Shown: positions 28,681 to 36,818 of the stretch, in pieces
How positions within the stretch are numbered: position 1 is the stretch's first letter
Layout of the letters: each line of letters begins with the position of its first letter
The notes under the pieces: generated by a model
Told to the model about the DNA's origin: nothing
Databases searched by the model: none
Seen by the model: only the letters and a program-made list of their open reading frames with translations
Origin: Bifidobacterium adolescentis ATCC 15703
Lineage (GTDB): Bacteria > Actinomycetota > Actinomycetes > Actinomycetales > Bifidobacteriaceae
Reading direction: 5' to 3'
Assembly (NCBI RefSeq): GCF_000010425.1
Contig: NC_008618.1
Coordinates: 1,791,946 to 1,855,945 of the forward strand
DNA length: 64,000 bases
Made by a program: the position numbers and the translations under genes

Positions 28681-29247
28681 ATGCTCATTCAGATTCTGCT
28701 TATTGGCGTGTCCGTGTCCATGGACACGTTCGCCGTCTCCATCGGCAAAGGCCTGACCGTCAAGAAGCTGCGCGGTCTGGACGCGCTCAAAACCGCCCTG
28801 TGGTTCGGCGGATTCCAGGCGCTGTTCCCGCTGCTGGGCTATTTCGCGGCCAGCACGTTCAGCAAATACGTGACCGCCGTGGACCATTGGATCATTTTCG
28901 GCCTGCTCGCCCTAATCGGCGGCAATATGGTACGCGAGGCGTTCGAAGAGGACGAGGAGAACGCCAAGGAAACCCCTGAATTCGATTGGAAGCACATGCT
29001 GCCGCTCGCCGTGGCCTGCAGCATCGACGCAGTCGCGGTCGGCGTGAGCTTCGCTTTCATGACGCTCAACATCTGGCTGTCGGTGGTCATCATCGGCATC
29101 ACCACCGGCCTGTTCTCCGCCGCCGGCCTGTATATCGGCCGCGTGTTCGGCTCGCGTTGGCAGAAGCCGGCGCAGATCGCAGGCGGCGTCGTGCTGATCC
29201 TCATCGGCCTGAAAGTGCTGTTCGAACATCTCGGCTTCCTCGGCTGA
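28681..29247 (+). CDS. mntP: Manganese efflux protein MntP
   Basis: The 188-residue membrane protein of the MntP family exports Mn2+ to prevent intoxication. It has six membrane helices arranged as two repeats, each with the conserved Asp motif: SMDTFAVSIGKG near the N-terminus and SIDAVAVGVSFAF in the second half. The acidic loop FEEDEENAKETPEF lies between them. The ATG at 28681 gives the canonical N-terminus. It is preceded by a long leader that may be regulatory and followed by a bidirectional terminator. Confidence 0.95.
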   Translation: MLIQILLIGVSVSMDTFAVSIGKGLTVKKLRGLDALKTALWFGGFQALFPLLGYFAASTFSKYVTAVDHWIIFGLLALIGGNMVREAFEEDEENAKETPEFDWKHMLPLAVACSIDAVAVGVSFAFMTLNIWLSVVIIGITTGLFSAAGLYIGRVFGSRWQKPAQIAGGVVLILIGLKVLFEHLGFLG

Positions 29248-29282
29248 CGCTACAGCCCACAGCAGCGCACGCAGCGCAACGG

Positions 29283-29316
29283 AAAAGCCCGCAATCGCAA
29301 TGATTACGGGCTTTTT
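29283..29316. terminator. Bidirectional terminator between mntP and the next gene
   Basis: AAAAGCCCG/CGGGCTTTT with an inner AATC/GATT pair, flanked by A- and T-runs. It serves mntP (plus) and the convergent membrane-protein gene (minus). Confidence 0.9.
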
Positions 29317-29355
29317 AAATACGTGAATTATGGCGATTACGCAACCGCCAAATCG

Positions 29356-30069
29356 TCAGAACGTCACGACGGCGAGCGCGGCGATGCCTACCACGGCACC
29401 GGCGATCATGACCGGCAGTATCGCGATGCCGATCCACGGATCGCGCGCGGTCGGTTCGGGGTCGGCGTCGCGATGCCAGAAGTACGAGCAGACGGCGAGC
29501 GCCACGATCACCAGCAGCGCCACGACGAACGCGACCGTGCCGATCGCCTTCAGTACCGTCGGCAGGAAGCACCAGCCTGCGCTGGCGATCATCGCAACGC
29601 CTTCGACCACGCTGTGCGACAGCGAGCGGATGAGGTGCGTGCGGTTTTCGCGGGCCATCTGGCGTCCGAAGGAGATCACGATCAGCAGGATCAGCAGGCC
29701 GCCGACGCCGGCGATCCAGCCGTCCTCCATGGAGAAGTCCTTGCCGCCGGTCGCGTCGGCGGCGAAAATCGCCCGTCCGAGCGTCATCGTCGTGGCGCAC
29801 ACCACCGACAGCAGGCCGGCGATGACGGCGATCACGTGTCCGGCGGTGCCGTCGCGGAACGGGCTGAACACTACCAGCAGCGCGATCATCGCCAGCGATC
29901 CGATGATGATGAACGGCACCACGGCGGGATTGGCGGAATCGCCGTATGCGATGCCGGGAACGAGCGCGAGCGCCACCAATACCACGTACGCGACGATCTG
30001 GATCGCCAATACTTTGCCGAAAGCGACCTTCGACGGGTTTTGCTGGGAAACGGCCTGCGGAGCGGTCAT
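29356..30069 (-). CDS. Polytopic membrane protein of unknown function
   Basis: The 237-residue hydrophobic protein has about six membrane helices, a polar N-terminus (MTAPQAVSQQNPSKVAFGK) and no charged catalytic motif. I choose the ATG at 30069, which has AAAGGGGGT upstream; the frame is open further but lacks a ribosome site there. It is divergent from the GlnR-type regulator gene. No family recognised. Confidence 0.8.
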   Translation of the reverse strand: MTAPQAVSQQNPSKVAFGKVLAIQIVAYVVLVALALVPGIAYGDSANPAVVPFIIIGSLAMIALLVVFSPFRDGTAGHVIAVIAGLLSVVCATTMTLGRAIFAADATGGKDFSMEDGWIAGVGGLLILLIVISFGRQMARENRTHLIRSLSHSVVEGVAMIASAGWCFLPTVLKAIGTVAFVVALLVIVALAVCSYFWHRDADPEPTARDPWIGIAILPVMIAGAVVGIAALAVVTF

Positions 30070-30184
30070 CTCGGACCCCCTTTTTATATTGTGGTCAATA
30101 CGTATGCAATATGAATAAATGTAGCCGTATGTGTCCACATACTTCAGTTACAATCGATGAAACGCCGATAATACATTTTGCGTG

Positions 30185-30190
30185 TACAAT
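30185..30190 (+). promoter_or_regulatory. Candidate -10 of the GlnR-type regulator gene
   Basis: TACAAT lies 33 nt before the GTG start, leaving room for the AAAGGGAG ribosome site. No strong -35 is seen. Confidence 0.4.
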
Positions 30191-30223
30191 CGCGGCATCA
30201 GTTTAGAACAAAAGGGAGCTGAC

Positions 30224-30982
30224 GTGACGGATCTTACGCTTATGACGTTCGCTAGCGATCCAGCTACCGTTCTCCCCTCGTTGGCGCTGCTTTCCCACCG
30301 CGTGCGCGTGTTGCCGATGGATGCGGCCAGCCTGGTGAAAATGCCGGAGAACACCATTCTGTTTCTTGATGCGCGTGACGACCTGGCCACCGCCAAAACG
30401 CTGTGCCGTCTGATTCACGCGTCGGGACTGTCCACGCCGATCGTGCTCATTCTCACCGAGGGCGGCTTCACCGTGGTCAATTCGCAGTGGGGCATTGCCG
30501 ATGTGGTGGTGGCTACGGCGTCCCCCGCCGAGGTGGAGGGGCGTTTGCGCCTGGTTTCCGAACGTGGCAACGCGCCGGTCAACGCGGCGTCCGGTTCGGG
30601 CGAGCAGGGCGTGCAGAACGAGGATGGTCTGATCCGTTCCGGCGATTTGGTGGTGGATACGAATGGCTATACGGCCAGTCTGCACGGCCATCCGATCGAC
30701 TTGGCGTACAAGGAGTTCGAGCTGCTCAAGTATCTGGTGCAGCATCCGGGCCGCGTGTTCACGCGCGCGCAGCTGCTGCAGGAGGTGTGGGGCTACGACT
30801 ATTACGGCGGCACCCGCACTGTGGACGTGCATATCCGTCGTCTGCGCGCCAAGCTGGGCGGCGAGTACGAGCATCTCATCGGCACCGTGCGCAACGTCGG
30901 CTATCGTTTCGATCCGCCGGAAGAGGATGAGCATGAGGCCGCGGCCAAGGATGCGGCTCACGGCGAGTCCGGCGAAAGCTGA
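30224..30982 (+). CDS. glnR: GlnR-type atypical response regulator (nitrogen control)
   Basis: The 252-residue regulator resembles actinobacterial GlnR, which controls nitrogen assimilation genes. The receiver-like domain (1-125) shows [19 protein letters not shown] and [18 protein letters not shown], the characteristic GlnR blocks. It keeps one Asp (FLDARDD) but lacks the acidic phosphorylation pocket. An OmpR-type winged helix follows at about 150-238 ([19 protein letters not shown], then [19 protein letters not shown]). No kinase is adjacent, as expected for a phosphorylation-independent orphan. The start is GTG at 30224 with AAAGGGAG. Confidence 0.9.
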   Translation: MTDLTLMTFASDPATVLPSLALLSHRVRVLPMDAASLVKMPENTILFLDARDDLATAKTLCRLIHASGLSTPIVLILTEGGFTVVNSQWGIADVVVATASPAEVEGRLRLVSERGNAPVNAASGSGEQGVQNEDGLIRSGDLVVDTNGYTASLHGHPIDLAYKEFELLKYLVQHPGRVFTRAQLLQEVWGYDYYGGTRTVDVHIRRLRAKLGGEYEHLIGTVRNVGYRFDPPEEDEHEAAAKDAAHGESGES

Positions 30983-31043
30983 CTTTTTCTTGCGATCATT
31001 CCGTTGATGTTCGACGGGTTTCGTTTGTTTTCGTTGGCCTTTC

Positions 31044-31106
31044 GCTGATTTCCTGTTGTTTTTTGCTGATTTCCTGTTGTTTTTTGCTGATTTTCTGTCG
31101 TTTTTT
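31044..31106. repeat. Three tandem copies of a 21-bp T-rich repeat
   Basis: Units at 31044-31064, 31065-31085 and 31086-31106 have the pattern GCTGATTTCCTGTTGTTTTTT; the first two are identical and the third has two changes. It lies between the GlnR-type gene and nth in a T-rich spacer (30983-31191) that holds no gene. Length variation between strains is likely. Confidence 0.9.
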
Positions 31107-31191
31107 CGATGGATTTTCGCTGTTTTTGCCGATTGCGACGTTTCCGCAGGTTTCCCGCGTTCGTCCGCATGCGAGGGGTAGGCTGGGAGGC

Positions 31192-31857
31192 ATGCCTCGG
31201 GAATCGAAGAAGGCGCGGATCGCGCGCATGCATCAGGAATACGAGCAGTTGTGCGTGGAGATTCCCGATCCGAAATGCGCGTTGAACTTCAATTCTCCTT
31301 TCGAACTGCTGGTGGCTACGGTGTTGAGCGCGCAGACCACCGACAAGCGCGTGAACATGGTCACGCCGGAACTGTTCGGCGAATATCCCGGTCCGGCGGA
31401 GCTTGCCGCCGCGAATCCCGAGCACGTCGAGGACATCATCCGCACCATCGGCTTCTTCCGTACGAAAGCGCGCAATATCATCGGGCTGTCGCATGAGTTG
31501 TGCGTGCGATTCGGGGGCGAGGTGCCGGCCGATATGGCTTCGCTGGTCAGCCTGCCGGGCGTGGGCCGCAAAACCGCGAACGTGGTGTTGGGCAACGCGT
31601 TCGGCGTGCCCGGTTTTCCTGTGGACACGCATGTGATTCGTGTGACTGGGCGATTGCGGTGGCGGTCCGACTGGGCGAGCCCCTCCCCTGACCCGGTGGC
31701 CATCGAACGTGAGGTCACCGCCTGCTTCCCTCCCGAAGAATGGACCGATCTGTCTCACCGTTTGATATTGCATGGCCGTGCCATCTGCCATGCGCGAAAA
31801 CCGGATTGCGCCGACTGCCCCCTCAACGACACGTGTCCGGGCGCGTTCGCCGCGTGA
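31192..31857 (+). CDS. nth: Endonuclease III (base-excision repair glycosylase/AP lyase)
   Basis: The 221-residue DNA repair enzyme removes oxidised pyrimidines. It has the helix-hairpin-helix LPGVGRKTANVVLGNAFG with the catalytic Lys, the catalytic Asp in FPVDTHVIRVTGRL and the C-terminal 4Fe-4S cluster CHARKPDCADCPLNDTC (C-x6-C-x2-C-x5-C). The start at 31192 has TAGGCT 7 nt upstream, suggesting leaderless initiation; GGGAGG is only one nucleotide from the ATG and too close to act as a ribosome site. Confidence 0.95.
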   Translation: MPRESKKARIARMHQEYEQLCVEIPDPKCALNFNSPFELLVATVLSAQTTDKRVNMVTPELFGEYPGPAELAAANPEHVEDIIRTIGFFRTKARNIIGLSHELCVRFGGEVPADMASLVSLPGVGRKTANVVLGNAFGVPGFPVDTHVIRVTGRLRWRSDWASPSPDPVAIEREVTACFPPEEWTDLSHRLILHGRAICHARKPDCADCPLNDTCPGAFAA

Positions 31858-31946
31858 TTCCGACGCATGCCAGCCGCCACGCCGGCACTCCGTCGAATCG
31901 CACCCGGCCATCGGGCGTGTAGCACGCGTCAACTAGACTCGGGTGC

Positions 31947-33494
31947 ATGGATGAAAACGGGCGGAAACGTAATCTGAAAGCCGAGGCGACGCGCTGGCTG
32001 ATCTTCTTCGGCGTCGCGATCGTGCTCAGTGTGCTGCTGTGGCTGGGACTGTCGCTGACAGGCCGCAAGAATCCCATCACATCCTTCGACACGCTCGTCT
32101 CCGACTCGTCGGTGACCGTCGGTATCGAAGGCGACGCGCCGAAATCGCTTGACATCCGCACCGAACAAGGCACCGCCGTGGAGCAAGCGCTGCTCGGCAA
32201 CGTATACGAAACGCTGGTGTCACGTAGCGAAACCAACAAGCTGCAGCCGGGAATCGCCAGCTCCTGGCAGGCTTCCGACGACGGTCTCACGTACACGTTC
32301 ACGTTGAACGGCGGCATGACGTTCGCCAATGGGCACAAACTCGACTCGTCCGACGTGGTCTGGTCGCTGCAGAACGCCGTCAACAACCATTACGTGGGAG
32401 CCGACCAGCTTGGTGATCTGAAGGAAATCACCAATCCCAATGCGAATACGGTGGTCATCACGCTCGCCAAGCCGAATCCGCGGCTGTTGCGCGCGCTGGC
32501 CGGCCGTGCAGGCATCGTGTACGACGCGGAAAGCAAAACCAACTATGCGAAATCAGCGGTCGGATCGGGACCATTCACCGTGTCAACCGCGGACCAATCG
32601 CAAATCGTGCTGCAACGCAACGACTCGTATTGGGGCAAAAAAGCCGCATCATCGCAAGTGACGCTCTACTACTACGCCAACGAGGAATCCATGGCCGATG
32701 CCATGAAAGCCGGCAAAATCAGCATGGCGCTGCCGCTGAGCGCTTCAACCGCCTCGGAACTGGGCAAAACCAACGGTATTACCGCGGACAGCGGCATCAG
32801 CTTCGACAAGGTGATGCTCGCGTTCAACAACGACAACAACAGCCCCTTCTCCGACGAGCAGATCCGCAAGATGACGCGATACGCCATCGATGCGAAGACC
32901 ATCGCCAAGAACGCGCCCGACGCGTACGCGCCGCTGGGAGGGCCGATCAGCCCGCTGGAAGACGGGTATGAGGACCTGAGCGGCCTGTACCCCTACAACC
33001 TTGAACAGGGGCAACGGATGCGCACGTATTTCGGAGTGAACTACATCGCGCCAATCGACATTCTGGTGCCGAAGGAATACGAAAGCATCGGCAACGACGT
33101 GAAAACCGCCATCGAAAACCTCAATATCAACACCAATCTGGAAGTGCTCGATTCCGCCGCGGACGTGACGGAACGCATGAACGCCGGCACCTATAACATC
33201 GCGCTGACCACCATGAGCGACGAAGGTGACGCAAGCGTCTTCGACAACGGCCAGTCCGTGTTCCATTTCGAGAACGGCGACGCGCAGCAGGCTTACGCCA
33301 ATGCCATGGCCGCGACCAACGACAACGATTATCAGGCCCGCATGCGCGATTACGCGCGCGCCGTCAGCGAAAACGCGGCCAGCGACTGGCTGTACACGCG
33401 CAAGAACTTCCTTGCCGTTTCCGATGGGCTGCAGGGGTATCCGAAGAATCTGACCGATCGTCTGCTGCCGTTGAACAGATTGACGCTGCACTGA
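31947..33494 (+). CDS. ABC-type peptide/oligosaccharide solute-binding protein, membrane-anchored
   Basis: The 515-residue SBP_bac_5 family protein has an uncleaved-looking N-terminal membrane helix (about 17-38, WLIFFGVAIVLSVLLWLGL) instead of a lipobox. The binding-protein body follows, with YETLVSR, DGLTYTFTLNGGMTFANG and SSDVVWSLQNAV motifs typical of OppA/DppA relatives. No permease or ATPase genes are adjacent, so it either joins a transporter encoded elsewhere or acts alone. The start at 31947 has TAGACT 7 nt upstream and no Shine-Dalgarno. The ligand is unknown. Confidence 0.88.
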   Translation: MDENGRKRNLKAEATRWLIFFGVAIVLSVLLWLGLSLTGRKNPITSFDTLVSDSSVTVGIEGDAPKSLDIRTEQGTAVEQALLGNVYETLVSRSETNKLQPGIASSWQASDDGLTYTFTLNGGMTFANGHKLDSSDVVWSLQNAVNNHYVGADQLGDLKEITNPNANTVVITLAKPNPRLLRALAGRAGIVYDAESKTNYAKSAVGSGPFTVSTADQSQIVLQRNDSYWGKKAASSQVTLYYYANEESMADAMKAGKISMALPLSASTASELGKTNGITADSGISFDKVMLAFNNDNNSPFSDEQIRKMTRYAIDAKTIAKNAPDAYAPLGGPISPLEDGYEDLSGLYPYNLEQGQRMRTYFGVNYIAPIDILVPKEYESIGNDVKTAIENLNINTNLEVLDSAADVTERMNAGTYNIALTTMSDEGDASVFDNGQSVFHFENGDAQQAYANAMAATNDNDYQARMRDYARAVSENAASDWLYTRKNFLAVSDGLQGYPKNLTDRLLPLNRLTLH

Positions 33495-33608
33495 TTTTTC
33501 CACGGTTTTTTATGTGGATTTTCCGCGATTTGCCTGCGATTCCGGCATTCGGTTCGATAGGCGCTGATACGACGGCAGTTGTCACATTCGCTTTCTAGAC
33601 TAGCGACT

Positions 33609-36338
33609 ATGACTGAAAGCCAAGATAACACCATCAACGCGAACCTCACGCCGCTGCCCGACAAGGTCGGCGTGGACGGTCTCGAAGACAAGTGGCGCGG
33701 AGTCTGGGACGAGAGCGGAGTCTACAAGTTCCAGGGCACCCGCGACCGTAAGGCCGTTTATTCCATCGATACCCCGCCGCCCACCGTTTCGGGCCACCTG
33801 CACGTCGGCCACGTGTTCTCCTACACGCACACCGATGTGATCGCACGTTTCAAGCGCATGAACGGCTACGACGTGTTCTACCCGATGGGCTGGGACGACA
33901 ACGGCCTGCCGACCGAACGCCGTGTGCAGAACTATTACGGCGTGCGCGTGGATACGTCCCTGAAGTACGATCCGAATTTCGTGCCGCCGTTCGAGGGTAC
34001 GGACGGCAAGAAGATCGACGCCAAGGACCAGGTGCCGATCTCCCGTAAGAACTTCATCGAGCTGTGCGAGAAGCTCACCGCCCAGGACGAGAAGCAGTTC
34101 GAGGCGCTGTGGCGCTCCCTCGGCCTGTCCATCGACTGGTCGCAGACCTACCACACCATCGGCAAGCATCCGCAGCGCGTGGCCCAGAAGGCGTTCCTGC
34201 GCAACCTGGCCCGTGGCGAAGCGTATCAGAAGGACGCTCCGGGTCTGTGGGACGTGACGTTCCAGACCGCAGTGGCCCAGGCCGAACTGGAATCGCGCGA
34301 ATATCCGGGCTTCTACCACAAGGTGGCGTTCCGTTTCGAAGACGGCACCCCGATCTATATCGAGACCACCCGTCCGGAACTGCTGGCCGCCTGCGGCGCG
34401 CTGATCGCGCACCCGGACGACGAGCGTTACAAGCAGTATTTCGGCCAGTACGTCTACTCCCCGCTGTTCCACGTGAAGGTGCCGATTCTGGCGCATAAGG
34501 CGGCGGAAATGGACAAGGGCGCCGGCATCGCCATGTGCTGTACGTTCGGCGACGTCACCGACGTCGAATGGTGGCGCGATCTGAACCTGCCGCTGCGTTC
34601 CATCATCCAGCGCAACGGCCGCATCGTCATGGACACCCCGGATTGGATCGAATCCGAGGAAGGCAAGCGTATCTTCCAGGAGACCGCGGGCAAGACCACG
34701 TTCTCCGCACGTAAGGTCATCGTCGACGAGCTGCGCGCTGCCGGCGATCTGGACGGCGAGCCGACCCCGACCAAGCGTATGACGAACTTCTACGAGAAGG
34801 GCGACAAGCCGCTCGAAATCGTCACCTCCCGCCAGTGGTACCTGAAGAACGGCGGCACCGACGAGAAGCTGAACGCCGAGCTCATCGCACGCGGCAAGGA
34901 ACTGAACTTCCACCCGGACTTCATGCGCGTGCGTTACGAGAATTGGGTGCACGGCCTCAACGGCGATTGGCTGATCTCCCGTCAGCGCTTCTTCGGCGTT
35001 CCGTTCCCGCTGTGGTACCCGGTGAAGGAGGATGGCACCGCCGATTACGACCATCCGATCACCCCGAGCGAGGACCGTCTGCCGATCGACCCGACCGACG
35101 ATGTGCCGGAAGGCTACACCGAGGATCAGCGTGACGTGCCGGGTGGCTTCACCGCCGAGCCGGACATCATGGACACCTGGGCGACTTCGTCGCTCACCCC
35201 GCAGATCGTGACCCGTTGGGAGGAGCCGGGCGAAGAGAACCAGGCCATTTTCAACGCCACCTTCCCGATGGACCTGCGTCCGCAGGGTCAGGACATCATC
35301 CGTACCTGGCTGTTCTCCACCATGGACCGCGCGCACTTGGAGAACAAGTGCCTGCCGTGGTCCAACACCACGCTGTCGGGCTGGATCCTCGATCCGGACC
35401 ACAAGAAGATGTCGAAGTCCAAGGGCAACGTGGTCGTGCCGGACAAGCCGATCAAGCAGTTCGGCGCCGACGCGGTGCGTTACTGGGCCGCGGCCGCACG
35501 TCTGGGCCTGGACGCCACGTACGACGAAGGCCAGATGAAGATCGGCCGTCGTCTTGCCATCAAGCTGCTCAACGCCACCAAGTTCGCGCTGGCCATCGGC
35601 CGTGAGGACGAGAACCATCACGTGGGCGCTCCGGCAGTCGCCGCATGGAACCCGGCCGACGTGACCGAGCCGATCGACCGTTCCGCGATGTCCAAGATGG
35701 CCGCCGTGGTCCGCGAAGCCACCGACGATCTCAACAACTACGAGCATTCCAAGGCTCTGGAAGTCATCGAGAACTACTTCTGGCAGTTCTGCGACGACTA
35801 CATCGAGCTGGTCAAGAACCGCGCCTACGGCACCGCCGATTCCACCGGCAACGTGCCGAGCGAGGCCGCGGTGAAGTCCGCACGCACCACGCTGGGCCTG
35901 GGTCTTGATGCGTTCGCGCGCCTGCTGGCCCCGTACCTGCCGTATGCCACCGAAGAAGTGTGGAGCTGGATGCATGAGGGCGAAGGCTCCGTGCACCGCG
36001 CAGCATGGCCTGTGGCCGACGTGTACGCGGCCGCCGCCGGCGACGCATCCGCCGATCTGCTTGCTCATGCCGGTGAGGCTCTGGCCGCGCTGCGTGGCAT
36101 CAAGTCGAAGGCCAAGGTTTCGATGAAGACCCCAATCTTGTCTGTGACGCTTGCCGTTGCCGACGATGTGCGCGGGTCCATCGAGGCCGCGCTGGGCGAT
36201 ATCGCCGAAGCTGGTCGCGTGACCGGACCGATCGCCTTCACCGCACCGGCTGCCGCCGAGGGTGAGGACGAGGCCGCCGATGTGACGGTCGCCGAAAGCG
36301 AGCTAGGCGAACCGCCGGCCAAGAAACCGAAGAAGTGA
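33609..36338 (+). CDS. valS: Valyl-tRNA synthetase
   Basis: The 909-residue class I synthetase charges tRNA-Val. It shows the HIGH-type HVGHVFSYTHTD, the editing domain (CP1) and the KMSKS motif KMSKSKGNVV. The end carries an acidic tail followed by AKKPKK rather than a long C-terminal coiled coil. The ATG at 33609 is chosen because TAGACT lies 7 nt upstream (leaderless type); a start ten codons earlier has no support. A strong stem-loop follows at 36394-36437. Confidence 0.97.
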   Translation: MTESQDNTINANLTPLPDKVGVDGLEDKWRGVWDESGVYKFQGTRDRKAVYSIDTPPPTVSGHLHVGHVFSYTHTDVIARFKRMNGYDVFYPMGWDDNGLPTERRVQNYYGVRVDTSLKYDPNFVPPFEGTDGKKIDAKDQVPISRKNFIELCEKLTAQDEKQFEALWRSLGLSIDWSQTYHTIGKHPQRVAQKAFLRNLARGEAYQKDAPGLWDVTFQTAVAQAELESREYPGFYHKVAFRFEDGTPIYIETTRPELLAACGALIAHPDDERYKQYFGQYVYSPLFHVKVPILAHKAAEMDKGAGIAMCCTFGDVTDVEWWRDLNLPLRSIIQRNGRIVMDTPDWIESEEGKRIFQETAGKTTFSARKVIVDELRAAGDLDGEPTPTKRMTNFYEKGDKPLEIVTSRQWYLKNGGTDEKLNAELIARGKELNFHPDFMRVRYENWVHGLNGDWLISRQRFFGVPFPLWYPVKEDGTADYDHPITPSEDRLPIDPTDDVPEGYTEDQRDVPGGFTAEPDIMDTWATSSLTPQIVTRWEEPGEENQAIFNATFPMDLRPQGQDIIRTWLFSTMDRAHLENKCLPWSNTTLSGWILDPDHKKMSKSKGNVVVPDKPIKQFGADAVRYWAAAARLGLDATYDEGQMKIGRRLAIKLLNATKFALAIGREDENHHVGAPAVAAWNPADVTEPIDRSAMSKMAAVVREATDDLNNYEHSKALEVIENYFWQFCDDYIELVKNRAYGTADSTGNVPSEAAVKSARTTLGLGLDAFARLLAPYLPYATEEVWSWMHEGEGSVHRAAWPVADVYAAAAGDASADLLAHAGEALAALRGIKSKAKVSMKTPILSVTLAVADDVRGSIEAALGDIAEAGRVTGPIAFTAPAAAEGEDEAADVTVAESELGEPPAKKPKK

Positions 36339-36393
36339 GTCTCTGAGGTGAGCCGCCAGCGGCTTTTGTAGCGCAGCCGCTCACTTCACCCAC

Positions 36394-36437
36394 ATACGAG
36401 GGGCCTTTCCTTTGCATGAAGGAGAGGCCCCTCGTAT
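36394..36437. terminator. Stem-loop after valS
   Basis: ATACGAGGGGCC/GGCCCCTCGTAT form a 12-bp stem with a partly paired 20-nt loop. No T-run follows, so its role is likely 3'-end formation or stability. The 480-bp spacer 36339-36818 otherwise holds the repeats below and no gene. Confidence 0.6.
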
Positions 36438-36466
36438 ATCCCGTCACTGTCTGCAACCAACCGTGC

Positions 36467-36573
36467 CCCCTTTTGCTCATATTCAGTCAAAATCGCGGGA
36501 AAAATGCTTTCGTGAGCGAAAAGGGGTATAAATCGCAGGCAAAACGGTCGAAATCATATCCCCTTTTGCTCAC
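36467..36573. repeat. CCCCTTTTGCTCA repeats in alternating orientation
   Basis: Copies lie at 36467-36479 (plus), 36513-36526 (inverted, one extra G) and 36560-36573 (plus). The last two form a near-perfect hairpin (36512-36573) with a 1-nt bulge. AT-rich motifs with AAATCGCA lie between them. No gene; function unknown. Confidence 0.7.
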
Positions 36574-36818
36574 GTCCGTGCAGAATCGCCCTAAATCGCA
36601 AGACGTGCGCGCATAGAACCGTCCTTATCCCGTTCTCGGCTGTTCTCAGCGTACATTCCTGCCCCCTGCGCACAAACCCGTACGCGAAAAATGGTTTTTA
36701 TGGGCGTAATCTCAACGAAGGCACAAGCGGAGGCGGAAATCGCAATCAAAAACCCCGAAACGTACCACGTAAGCGACGGAGCACTATCGGATTTAGCGCA
36801 TCGCACAAACCGCGTGCT

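Noticed and set aside
31044..31106. CRISPR-like array
   Set aside because: Units are directly adjacent without spacers, and no cas genes are present. It is a plain tandem repeat.
33579..33601. Classical -35/-10 promoter for valS (TTGTCA to TAGACT)
   Set aside because: The spacing is only 11 nt, too short for a sigma-70 pair; only the -10/start-codon spacing is consistent.
33600..36068. 822-codon minus-strand frame opposite valS
   Set aside because: Same effect: regular codon bias makes the opposite strand open. Composition is dominated by Val/Gly/His/Arg with no motifs.
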